Origin: Dallia pectoralis
Lineage: Eukaryota; Chordata; Actinopteri; Esociformes; Umbridae
Assembly (NCBI GenBank): GCA_029465975.1
Contig: CM055742.1
Coordinates: forward strand, 9,114,043 to 9,178,042
Length of the DNA stretch: 64,000 nucleotides
Reading direction: 5' to 3'
Shown here: piece by piece, positions 47,701 to 58,462 of the stretch
How positions within the stretch are numbered: the stretch's first letter is position 1
Layout of the letters: every line of letters starts with the position of its first letter
The notes under the pieces: generated by a model
Told to the model about the DNA's origin: nothing
Database searches by the model: none
What the model saw: the letters and a program-made list of their open reading frames with translations, nothing else
Position numbers and translations under genes: made by a program

Positions 47701-50700
47701 CGGGGATTCTGAGGGGCTCACTGCGGATTCAGGTGAAGTGCTGCCACGACTTCGTGTGAGTAAAAAGACGAGCTGCAGAGTCTCAGACTATTTCAAGCTA
47801 ATGGGACTTTGATTTGGATGTCAAAATGTCGCCGGAGCAAAACATACGTCAGGGAAAATAAAGGGACAACACTGTCTATGTGTGCGGTCACACAGTTCAC
47901 GCCTCGAACAAAGTGGTATGCTAAGATGCCACAATAGAGTAGTGAATTGCAGTAGCCCAGATGATGGGGAATCAATGCATGTATTAGGTTTTCAGTGGCG
48001 GTTTGGAACAGAGATGTCCTTAGTTTGGCAATGCTGAAAGTATGGAAACATGGCGATTTGACAGGTTGTCGTATGTGTTGGTCAAAGCAGAGGTTAGAGT
48101 CCAGGATGACGTCGATGCTAAATGCATGGAGGAAGCTGGTGACCAATACAACGTATGTAACGTGATTTTGGTTAACTGATTGGGATACTTTGGGTATATT
48201 TTGGGTAATTGCAGGATCGCTAAACATTTCCCATTGGTTTTTACATTGATGAGTACAAATTTCACTAAATCCTAGAAAAATTACACTTCAAAAACCACAT
48301 CTAAAACGTAGGAAATCCCCAATGACCTGCAGACCATAACGGTTGTGTGGCAAACAATGTGTCCATAAACAGATAGCACACTTGGGGGCACTACCTGGCA
48401 GTGTATCGCCAGCCAATCAGGGATGTGCACTGCATTTCCTCCAGGTAAATTATTACATTGTCTGGCTGCCTTTTGCCTTTTGCAAATGTAGCTAGCTCCA
48501 AATTAATGTTGATGATATCCAATAATGTGCCTGAGGCCCAAAGACGAGATTAGAACTTGCATCCATGTGTGCGCTTGTGTGCGTGATGCTATTTCACTTT
48601 CTTGCCAAATCGATACCTGCTAAGCAGAACAGAAATGAGTCCCGTAACAGACACTGATCACCCACAGCAACTTTCTATCTCTCTACACAAAGAAATACAC
48701 ATTCAAAAGTGCTTGCAACTTTAACAGGGTTGCCACACTAATGGGAAACAATGTTAATTACAGCCCATGTTTCTTTGTTTTCGTATTAGAATCAAATGGA
48801 ATGTGAGAAAAAACAGACTCCCCAGAGAGATAGAGCTATATTCTAGGACTGCTTAATTCCTGGCAATTACCAGCTTAATTTGCTCTGCCTTTATGCCAAA
48901 CTACATAATGAGAAGCGGAGAATTTATGAAAACACCAATGACATGCTGGGCTGGCTTGAATTTACTGAAATTATTCCAGAAGTGGGGACGACTAGACCAC
49001 TTAATATCACATCTAATGTTTTAAAAACGGATTGATACAAATAATTTTTACAGGAATTAAAACATATCCATGTAAAGTAAAGTATCGTTTTTACTAACCC
49101 AAACAATACACATCTGGTAATCCTTTTGGGAACGATATACGACGTAGGCATCAAGTTAATGAATGACATTTGGTTTAGTACTGTAACACATAAAAATGTA
49201 CAGTATAATTAGGAATATTCTACTGTACTATATTGTAATGTTTGGGAAAATACGTAGGTTTTCCTTTACCATGCCGCACTTCCCTATATCAGAATATGCT
49301 TTACGCTACTAAACTTATGCTACTAAATATAATATATGTTATACATCCATGTGACTTTTAATTTGAAGCCAATAAGATTTTCCACTAACACGTAAAGGAT
49401 GTCCAATAAATTAAGGTCTTCCTGCCTCTGAAATTCTTGAGTTCCGTGGATATTTTTTCACTTGAATATTATGGTTTTCTGCATGTAAACAAACATTTGA
49501 TCTGATTATAAGTGTGTCATTTCAAGCAGTACGGCCAGAAAAGATGAATATTTTGAAAGAGCGTGGGGACTTTCTACACCCACTGTTTATGTTAGCAAAG
49601 GGCCAACACTGGCAGTCAGGCACATAGACAAATAAGAACCAAACGTTCAAATTAAAAAGCAACTACATCTTCAGTGCTATATAGTTGTGCACAAAACCTG
49701 TAGGAAATCGGTGTCAAGTTGATATGATGTTCTGTCTCATCATTATTGTGGAGGCAAAAACGTGTTGGCATGGCAACATTAACAGATGCGAGACATCAGT
49801 ATAAATTAACTGTGACCATCCACACCGCCCTTCTCCCAGTCAGAGTGGACTCCTACCGTTATGTGGGATACCAACTGTAAATAAACCGATATAAATTAAC
49901 TGTGACCATCCACACCGCCCTTCTCCCAGTCAGAGTGGACTCCTACCGTTATGTGGGATACCAACTGTAAATAAACCGATATAAATTAACTGTGACCATC
50001 CACACCGCCCTTCTCCCAGTCAGAGTGGACTCCTACCGTTATGTGGGATACCAACTGTAAATAAACCGATATAAATTAACTGTGACCATCCACACCGCCC
50101 TTCTCCCAGTCAGAGTGGACTCCTACCGTTATGTGGGATACCAACTGTAAATAAACCGATATAAATTAACTGTGACCATCCACACCGCCCTTCTCCCAGT
50201 CAGAGTGGACTCCTACCGTTATGTGGGATACCAACTGTAAATAAACCGATATAAATTAACTGTGACCATCCACACCGCCCTTCTCCCAGTCAGAGTGGAC
50301 TCCTACCGTTATGTGGGATACCAACTGTAAATAAACCGATATAAATTAACTGTGACCATCCACACCGCCCTTCTCCCAGTCAGAGTGGACTCCTACCGTT
50401 ATGTGGGATACCAACTGTAAATAAACCGATATAAATTAACTGTGACCATCCACACCGCCCTTCTCCCAGTCAGAGTGGACTCCTACCGTTATGTGGGATA
50501 CCAACTGTAAATAAACCGATATAAATTAACTGTGACCATCCACACCGCCCTTCTCCCAGTCAGAGTGGACTCCTACCGTTATGTGGGATACCAACTGTAA
50601 ATAAACCGATATAAATTAACTGTGACCATCCACACCGCCCTTCTCCCAGTCAGAGTGGACTCCTACCGTTATGTGGGATACCAACTGTAAATAAACCGAT

Positions 50701-52317
50701 ATAAATTAACTGTGACCATCCACACCGCCCTTCTCCCAGTCAGAGTGGACTCCTACCGTTATGTGGGATACCAACTGTAAATAAACCGATATAAATTAAC
50801 TGTGACCATCCACACCGCCCTTCTCCCAGTCAGAGTGGACTCCTACCGTTATGTGGGATACCAACTGTAAATAAACCGATATAAATTAACTGTGACCATC
50901 CACACCGCCCTTCTCCCAGTCAAAGTGGACTCCTACCGTTATGTGGGATACCAACTGTAAATAAACCGATATAAATTAACTGTGACCATCCACACCGCCC
51001 TTCTCCCAGTCAGAGTGGACTCCTACCGTTATGTGGGATACCAACTGTAAACAGACCGATATAAATTAACTGTGACCATCCACACCGCCCTTCTCCCAGT
51101 CAGAGTGGACTCCTACCGTTATGTGGGATACCAACTGTAAACAGACCGATATAAATTAACTGTGACCATCCACACCGCCCTTCTCCCAGTCAGAGTGGAC
51201 TCCTACCGTTATGTGGGATACCAACTGTAAATAAACCGATATAAATTAACTGTGACCATCCACACCGCCCTTCTCCCAGTCAGAGTGGACTCCTACCGTT
51301 ATGTGGGATACCAACTGTAAATAAACCGATATAAATTAACTGTGACCATCCACACCGCCCTTCTCCCAGTCAGAGTGGACTCCTACCGTTATGTGGGATA
51401 CCAACTGTAAATAAACCGATATAAATTAACTGTGACCATCCACACCGCCCTTCTCCCAGTCAGAGTGGACTCCTACCGTTATGTGGGATACCAACTGTAA
51501 ATAAACCGATATAAATTAACTGTGACCATCCACACCGCCCTTCTCCCAGTCAGAGTGGACTCCTACCGTTATGTGGGATACCAACTGTAAACAGACCGAT
51601 ATAAATTAACTGTGACCATCCACACCGCCCTTCTCCCAGTCAGAGTGGACTCCTACCGTTATGTGGGATACCAACTGTAAACAGACCGATATAAATTAAC
51701 TGTGACCATCCACACCGCCCTTCTCCCAGTCAGAGTGGACTCCTACCGTTATGTGGGGCACCAACTGTAAACAGACCGGTATCAAGAGCGTGGATGTAAG
51801 AATTAGGCTGCATCTCTATGGCAACGGATCCTGAAATATCCCCGAAGCCACTGACACACCACCATCCGCCTAGAAAACAGAAAGACAACATGATCCAGCG
51901 TCTAACTAACTGATAATACCATACCTAGATAAACAACGTGTTAACTTCACGTATTCAACTATATAATAGCATACCAACAACGTCGGGTTTCTCTTCTGCA
52001 TCAGCTCCTTTCTTCTTATTATCCTTGTGCTTCCTCTTTTTACTGGGAGACATATTTGAAATATCATTACTGTCGTTACTTTGAACACATTGGGGTAAAT
52101 AGCAAACATGTAGCTAGCTAACGCGTTAGCAGGCAATGCCACGGCGTGATAACAACATGGCTAACAACACGTTAGCCAAACAGCACAGTTCACTAGAGAT
52201 TAGCGGACTCGGATCAGACAAACAAATGTTAGATTCGATTATTTTTAAACAAACCTACCCCCTGTTTTGTCCTTTCAATACTAGTTTAGTTGTTTTTACT
52301 TTTGAATAATCCGCCAT
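41708..52317 (-). CDS. frg1: FRG1 protein (FSHD region gene 1 homologue)
   Basis: Nine exons encode 255 aa (human 258): 52317-52259, 52042-51975, 51869-51747, 45485-45428, 45191-45077, 44819-44715, 44532-44441, 42146-42036, 41744-41708. FRG1 is a nuclear, nucleolar and Cajal-body protein linked to RNA processing, with a fascin-like beta-trefoil and actin binding. The start reads MADYSKVKTTKLVLKGQ, then a Lys-rich nuclear signal (GKKRKHKDNKKKG, residues 20-32). GGWWCVSGFGDISGSVAIEM, LKSGYGKYLGITSDGVVVGR and SREQWEPVFQ mark the trefoil. VRSCAEREVKRNDDIADEDR and the end RRAKMKADRYCK are also conserved. The exon 7 donor is taken at 44440 (GT|GTACGT) because only this keeps phase into exon 8. Exon 3 overlaps a 90-bp satellite. 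Confidence 0.95.
43526..43641. repeat. Dispersed repeat, copy A
   Basis: About 115 bases beginning CTTTGATTTGGATGTCAAAA and ending CTCGAACAAAGTGGT match 47,809-47,924 at roughly 90 percent by eye, in the same orientation. It lies in frg1 intron 7 beside a CpG-rich segment (43,100-43,480). The minus-strand frame in both copies reads FSLTYV(V/L)LRRHFDIQIK, but I do not recognise it. Confidence 0.75.
43938..44056. repeat. 16-bp AT-rich tandem repeat, about 7 copies
   Basis: ACCATATATTCAAATG and close variants repeat in the intron between frg1 exons 8 and 7. Confidence 0.9.
45690..46560 (-). mobile_element. Tc1-like transposase relic
   Basis: Minus-strand reading gives, in shifting frames, fragments like LRLANKTKRFKWAKEH and EKVFWTD (cf. 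Tc1 'RLANKxxRLxWAKEH...WxxVLWTDE'), and upstream pieces similar to the widespread fish family found at 35.1-35.3 kb (GAACTGAGATCTGGGGATAT on the plus strand). Frameshifts and stops break it. A 47-bp tandem repeat has grown inside it. It lies in frg1 intron 3. Confidence 0.6.
46061..46245. repeat. 47-bp tandem repeat, 4 copies
   Basis: CCTGTGGTATCTGGCACCAA begins each unit, at 46061, 46108, 46155 and 46202. The unit derives from the Tc1-like relic around it; the minus strand reads SWCQIPQDT in each copy. Confidence 0.95.
47809..48200 (-). mobile_element. Non-LTR retrotransposon (LINE) RT C-terminal fragment plus dispersed repeat copy B
   Basis: The minus-strand frame reads IDVILDSNLCFDQHI, then FHTFSIAKLRTSLFQTATEN and LIHALIPHHLGYCNSLLY. 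This matches the C-terminal part of fish LINE reverse transcriptases ('LGVxxDSxLSFxxHI...FHLRNIxxLRPxL...LIHAFVxSRLDYCNSLL'). It is followed without a stop by the 115-bp segment also present at 43.5 kb. The catalytic RT core is absent, so the copy is 5'-truncated and dead. Confidence 0.7.
49801..51780. repeat. 90-bp satellite, 22 copies, derived from the frg1 exon 3 / intron 3 junction
   Basis: Twenty-two head-to-tail units of exactly 90 bp begin ATAAATTAACTGTGACCATC. On the minus (gene) strand the rightmost unit contains the last 34 bases of frg1 exon 3 and its donor (CACATAACG|GTAGGAGT). The other 21 units carry the same piece with the donor intact. Units nearest the exon, and two at 51,041-51,140, keep the exon-like AAACAGACCG; most others have AAATAAACCG. 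Otherwise the copies are nearly identical, which implies recent expansion or homogenisation. Confidence 0.97.
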
Positions 52318-52420
52318 ATTTGAGGACTCTGTTTTGCTATTGTCAACCAAGCTAAAAATAACTAGCTAGTTAACTGAAAGGAAAACACTTGAGTACGGTG
52401 GCCGTGGAGTTTTTGGAAAT
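52318..52420 (-). promoter_or_regulatory. frg1: frg1 5' flank
   Basis: Sequence immediately upstream of the frg1 ATG, which has the context CAAATATGG. No TATA box or clear initiator is seen. The extent of the promoter is inference. Confidence 0.3.
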
Positions 52421-53980
52421 ACAAATAGGTTATTATACGAGCGCCATCTACTGTTGGGAAGACATTGATGTAGATGCATATTTTTTTCTGAAGGGAAATG
52501 CAACAAAAAAATACATGGCCAAATTAATTAATAATGACAGACAAATCTATATTAAGACATTTTTGGTTAATATCGCGATTTCATCATAGTATAAATAGTC
52601 CGAATTTAATTTTCAAAGTTGGATTTTAGACTTAATTAAGTCTGCAGTATTAACTCCATGGGAAATGATGGGACGGTATGGATGCATTTAATAAGTACTG
52701 GAACTTAGATTCAAGGTGTGGTGTGTAGGATGCACACATGAACACACAAGGATCTTACTACTACCGCTTTTACATTTCCTATGTGTTGCAGATAGACATA
52801 CTCCCAGACAGATTTGAGTTTGTGATGAGTAATTCCATTGTTTTGTGTTGTTTGGTGTGAAAGAGAAACAGACACATGGCACACACAGGGTGTAAAGGGA
52901 AGGAGTCTGAATAAAGTACCCGAGCCCTAGCCAAGGCAGGCTCTCTAGCCAAGGCAGGCAGATTGAATGCTGGAAAGTGAATGTCTCCTGGCTTAGACGA
53001 TGCCGTATAGTGGAGCTTGGTTTTTCTCTCAACAGACTATATGTGTCTACTCTCCCTGCCCAGCAAATTACCGAAAAGAACCAGACAGACACAGCCCCTC
53101 GTTCTCTTTCACCAAGACTCTGCACATTCCTAGACACCCTTGGCACGCACAAACTCACTCTCTTTCCATTCAAGTACACACACAAATGAAAAGATTCTTT
53201 CCACTTCATCTAACACAAAGACCAGTGCTGCACCAATCACGCAACGCGCCAGGACTGTTTTACAGTGACATGCACCAGGTACAACCCTTTATTGAAACGA
53301 TCAACCATGGTAGGTATTGACGTCCGAGATAGGGGCCGCGCTCAATTGAATGTTTATGCTAATGACACCCTATTAAGGCGTAATGGCCCAATCAGGAAGC
53401 CAGTGACGGGTGGTAATAAATCATTGGATGACAGTGTCAGGAAGTACAATTAATGAAACCGAGGCTCCTTTCGACCTGCCCTTTGAGGTACAGCAAAGCG
53501 CTACCAGGCAGTGATGTACTTCCAAGCCGAATACGGACAAAGAGGAGAGACTCAGACAACGTGGACTCTCTGACGTCGACGAAATGAGTTCGGCGACGAT
53601 AAGGCTCATTAGGAAACCGTTGCCACCTGCCGAGTTGATTACAGTCAACCGATCAATCACGTCTATTACATATGGCCATTAAACGTTGGCCGTTGACGCA
53701 GTGTGCTTATACAGATACCCAGCCTACAACCCTCAAAGAGCAAGCAAGGCAAGGTCGACAGATTAGGTGGTGTTCGTTCAATAGAGCTCAGTTTCTATTG
53801 GCCATGTCATGGGAAGATAGACAGGTTGACTGGTTTTCTTTTGCTTGTAAAGACTACGAGATACCAGGATTTGTTTTCCCGTCTCAAATGTAAGCTTTTT
53901 TCAAACGGGGACTGTACTAGTACTGCATTAGTCTGTGTAGGTCCCTTTCAAGCTCAAACTAGTCTTTTAGAGATTGCAGA
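52420..53980. other. Non-coding stretch right of frg1
   Basis: Open frames here are short and match nothing; the longest, 173 codons on the minus strand (53,209-52,688), has no domain and a composition typical of chance. A doubled CCAAGGCAGGC...TCTAGCCAAGGCAGGC occurs near 52,930. I see no gene. Confidence 0.5.
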
Positions 53981-53983
53981 ACA

Positions 53984-54433
53984 ATGGCAGCTTCTGATGA
54001 TCGCTTATTATCAGGGCTGGACAATGCTATGAAAAATGCAGATGCCCAGTTTCTACCAGATCAGGATCACGTGAACAATTTTGAAGGCACATATGACATG
54101 TTACTATCAGGTTAATTGACAAATATATGTAAGTTAAGATGCGGTAATTTTATATTTTAAAAATTAAATAAAGTGTTTTTATTTGTCAGATGCACTGAAT
54201 CACTGCGTCATTCTGAACAACTCAATTCTCATGACACGGCATGCAACATCCATGAAGTAACTATTTAAGAACAAGAAAAATCAAGGAGCAAAAATTACCG
54301 AAAATGTGTTTGAAGAAATAACATTTCAAACAGAAGAGAGTTATTTATTGACATTTGGAAAATTAGTTTGAAGAAATAGCATTTCAAACAGAAGAGAGTT
54401 ATTTATTGACATTTGGTCGTGTGACATTTCAGT
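53984..54433 (+). pseudogene. Unidentified two-exon coding relic
   Basis: An ATG in good context (AACAATGG, 53984) opens a 130-nt segment to 54113 (MAASDDRLLSGLDNAMKNAD, AQFLPDQDHVNNFEGTYDML, L) with a donor (TATCAG|GTTAAT). A 77-base intron follows, with a strong acceptor (TTTTTATTTGTCAG|, exon from 54191). Joined in phase it continues DALNHCVILNNSILMTRHAT, SMK, then a TAA at 54258-54260. In the same frame past the stop it reads LFKNKKNQGAKITENVFEEI and further. A 58-bp tandem duplication (54312-54369, 54370-54420) then shifts the frame. After the second copy a donor-like TTTCA|GTAAGT lies at 54432. I do not recognise the family. One stop and one frame-shifting duplication suggest a decayed gene or first exons of a dying duplicate. 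Confidence 0.4.
54312..54420. repeat. 58-bp tandem duplication
   Basis: GAAGAAATAACATTTCAAAC through TTATTTATTGACATTTGG occurs twice with one A/G difference. The 58-bp period is not a multiple of three. Confidence 0.9.
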
Positions 54434-57400
54434 AAGTCTTCTAAATATAAAATTTATCGTGACAGTAAACGATAAATGATGAACCCAACAACGCATCCTT
54501 GGAACAAACACGCACAGATTTCAGCAAACTCAGAGCCCAATACATGACTATGGCTAGTTCGGCGACACAGTCAGTGAGAGCATCTGTCTTTACCTGTAGT
54601 CCAGGCCCCAGAAAGCAATCACTTTTGTAATCATGACATTTTCCAAAGACGTATTCCTAAATAACAGGTAATCAGCAAGAAGCCTCTGGAGGACTGAGTG
54701 GTTCCACATCAGGCTGCCAGTACGAGACATCTCAATTGATAGGAACTGACACACCAAACCCCCATCACACTCTCCAGTCCCTCAACCCCAGTTCGGATTG
54801 CCTTACCAGCCTTACCTCCCCTTTCACCCTGCTGTCACTTAAACTCCTCCAGCGAGGCCTCAGTTCATACTGAGTATAGTGACTGACAGTCCCTGAGCAG
54901 GTGTCCCCGGCACCCGTAAGTGACGGCGTTCAGTTACATTCCCCTATGGCCCTGTTCACTTTGTCAATGTCACCGCACTCCAACGGTCGCTTTACAAGGA
55001 TTACGGCGACGGCACCGTGGACGTGGCCAACTCCCGGCGAGCACTTTGATGCGGGCGACGCCGCCGAGGCGCGAGCGACGGATTCCAAAGGCGGTGCTTC
55101 CGAGGGGCCTGTCGAGTTAAAGGTGATGTCATCTGCCCGGGGCTGTTCTGTCAATTGACAGGGGTAACCTCTGACCTAATTAATGAGCATAATCTAGAAA
55201 TATTGGGGAATATCCACCCAATGGGTGCCGGCCTTAAAAACAGGCCTGTTCCTAAAAAGAAACTATCCTGTAGGTTCTCTCTCCAACCCCCCCGTTGAGG
55301 CAAATCTGATTTAGCTCGTCAGCTAATTATTTGAATCAGGTGTGCTCTGAAAAAGTTTGAGAGCAAATCTACAGGATGGCTCTTCTCCGCGAAGAGAGCT
55401 GAACTATACGGGTTCAAAATGGCACGGCGGAGGGGCTTTTACTGCGGTAACAAAACCATCTTCTTTTGATAAAGGCGACGCGGTCGGGACTGCAACCGTG
55501 TCATCTGGAAGGATCTACCGGAGGGAAATTGACTGCTTCAAAATAGAGATTGCCCCAATGGCGCTGGCCTGCACGCCGATGCCAGACTGGAAACTCTATA
55601 GGGATGTTTTCTCAATCTATCTTTATCGACGGGACATGCAGTAATGTGTCTACCATGTGTAAACGAGAGAAGAGAATGGCAACAACCGAGGACAACAACA
55701 CTCTATTGACCGGTTTCCTGGATACAGATTAAAACTGGCCCTGGACTGGAAATTATTCAACGAATTGGAGATTCCCTGCTAAAATAATTGCATTCGAGCC
55801 AAATAAACAATCATAGGCCCTGCATTGCCTACTGGTGTTGCAATACAGTTTGCAAATAAACATCGGCTAATTGAGAGAGAGATGTGCAGGGCGGTTAATT
55901 AAAATAGCCGAAAATAATGTGAACTCAAGAAGAAACAGAGGTTCTGTTGATGTAGAGCTACGAATCGGTCTGGGTGCTAATGTTTTGGAGCGACCGAAGT
56001 ACTTCACTCGTGGATTGCTGGACTGAGGTATTACTCGACTTCATGGGGCTCTACTTCGGGAAATTGACTGCACTGTCTTGTCATTTGTGGGGCTTATGGC
56101 AATTCCGCCGTAGGCTATGGAAGGGGGGGTTCAGCAAATGCCGTGAAATTTCCTCTCAGCACCTTGTTTGAGGTAACAGACAGTCTATTCCCTCTTTGTT
56201 TCTCTACCCAGAAAGCCTCTAATCTTTGTCGCAATGCTCCCTTGGAGGGAGAATGAGAGCTTTTGCAATCTCTGAGGGGAGTCTGCCGCTCGACGCCACA
56301 GGGAGGGAAACCGCCAAAACACACACTGATGTTTTTTTACGCGAACAGGTCGGAGAAGAATAATGATGGTTAGTGGTAGAAGGTTTAGTTAAGAGACGTA
56401 TTTGGCGATATCCTAGTTTGATTCTAACAAACGCCAACTAGCAAGTAAACGAGTGAGTGAGGTGGTCTCACATAGACATGAAATTTCACGGTTTCTCACA
56501 AGGACAAAATATATTTAAAACAATGGAGAATTGGATGTATGGTCCGCTGTGCCAAACACGGGTGCCTGGGGAATGTAGGCTTTTTCTAATTGTCTGGGGG
56601 TTAATTTGCAGGGGTGCTAAATAAGGACAAAATTCAGCTAAACGCGCAAACAATGCAAACACAGTGGTCTACATATTGCAATTGCTACGCAAGTTAGTAA
56701 AGTAGTTATTTTGGTAGCCTATTATTGACTTAAGTAACATAATATCAGTTCCTCATCAGATGTTCGAAGAAAACCCATGACTTTAGACTGTTTTACAGTG
56801 CCTCGGCTCTCTTGGGATTGCAAAGTGCCACAGACCGCAGTTATACTGGCTCTCTGTAATTACTGACTGCTGTGGAGATCGAAGAAACCCGTAATTTTGG
56901 TGTCCAGTGAAAACACACATTTAAAAAAAATCCCTTAAAGCTAGTTGTACTTCCGTGCTTATTCCACCGGGTTGCTCAGCCTTAGATTAAAAGGTTATTA
57001 CACACACGCACACACATTTATGGACACACACATCCACGTAGACTACATCTAAGTGCAAGCCTCGTAAACACTACTTGTACACACTACACAGACATACACA
57101 CACACACTCTCCAGGTACACCCCAGCGGGTCTTCTCATTAACATGTGCCCGCTATGTGGGGAGTCTGGGGGACACTGCGCGCGCCGTCTGCCCACAGAAC
57201 AACTCCCTCTTCTTGCCCTCTCCTCGTCTGTCACTCTTCCTCGTCCGCGTGTGTCCAGCAAGTCTCTCTCATCCTCCCAGACCTTATAATGTCGCGTGTC
57301 ATCAGTTGTTGTGACTGTCGGATAACATTCATTGACCAGCCACGTTTGATTGGGCCATTGATATCAGATGGCTGAGTCCACTCGGTGACATGGTTATGTG

Positions 57401-58410
57401 TTCCGATGCTATGTTTCAATAAATATCTACTCTCTCGCTACTAAGTTTGCCCATTGCTGACAGCAGAGAGCAGTGCAGCCTCATAGATCACCAGTAGCAG
57501 CCTTGAAGCCAGGCGAAACCGCAATCTCACAACGCTTGGTGTTGCGACCGCGTGCATGAGTGAGTTTACCGTAGAGGCTAAGGAAGTAAAACGCGTGGAA
57601 ATATATTTTGCATGTGCATATTTAAATGTGCAATTCAGAGAAACTCCGTTATATTTGAAGGAAATATAATTTGCCGTGTGATTGGAGTGTTGCACTGGGT
57701 GCAGTGTCTACGGGATGGGCCATCTGGAATGAGAGAATATTGTTTAAAAAGCAGAGTTGATCTCCAGGGAGGTTATTTGGCGTAAATACGTATTACAGGA
57801 TGTTAGCGTATATTCATGGTGCAACGGGGGTTTACTTAAGACGCAGGGTCCGCAGGTCTATAGCGGATTCCTCTTAAACGGGTTCGTTCCATCTGATCGA
57901 TCAGTTGTGGGTCCACCATGTGATTACAGGCGATGGCTAATTATACGTTTGCGATGACTTGAAACCCCAGTGATACACTGAATGATTAACAGTGTGCCAC
58001 TCTCATGGCACCTGGGATCTTATATTCTCATCTTTCTGCATGTTCAATGCATGGGAGGTTTAAAAATATACGGGTTTGTAAATAATTCAGACACTCCCTT
58101 TCAGTCGGAGTGATGTCAGCCTGAAATGGCATTTTAGTGCACAAGTAGGCTAATGCACTATGCAGGAACTAGGGTGCCATTTCATTTGGGACGTACAAGC
58201 GGTCGGAAATTCCAACATTGATGCACAGGACAACACACTGCATGGGTTTCACGTTCGTCAAATTAACTTAGACAGAGAAATGTTCTCACCCGGTAATTAA
58301 CTATCGGGTTTTCCTATTATGCATAAAATATGTAGAGGCCTTTTGGTTGGATGTACTCAGTTAAGAGTAAAACTGGAAGAAAAAACGTCTATGTTGTCAA
58401 TAGTTCCGCA
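54434..58410. other. Non-coding stretch without recognisable gene
   Basis: A CpG-containing patch lies at 54,900-55,150 and short open frames occur throughout, none with a domain, splice structure or family match. CA-rich microsatellites occur near 57,000 and 57,090. Nothing else is supportable. Confidence 0.5.
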
Positions 58411-58411
58411 C

Positions 58412-58462
58412 GTGGCTCAAGTCGTTGTCTGCTAAATGACTAAAATGCAAATGCAATCTCAC
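58412..58462 (+). repeat. SINE tail remnant
   Basis: CAAGTCGTTGTCTGCTAAAT followed by GACTAAAATGCAAATGCAAT matches the end of fish tRNA-SINEs ('GCGTCTGCTAAATGACTAAAATG'). Only the tail survives. Confidence 0.55.

Noticed and set aside
49801..51780. CRISPR array or centromeric satellite
   Set aside because: Units are contiguous without spacers, the DNA is vertebrate, and the array derives from a frg1 exon border rather than a dispersed satellite.
52688..53209. 173-codon minus-strand frame right of frg1
   Set aside because: No domain, low-complexity matches only, no promoter or splice context.
54900..55160. Overlapping frames on both strands in a CpG-rich patch
   Set aside because: High GC removes stops; no homology, start context or splice structure supports a gene.
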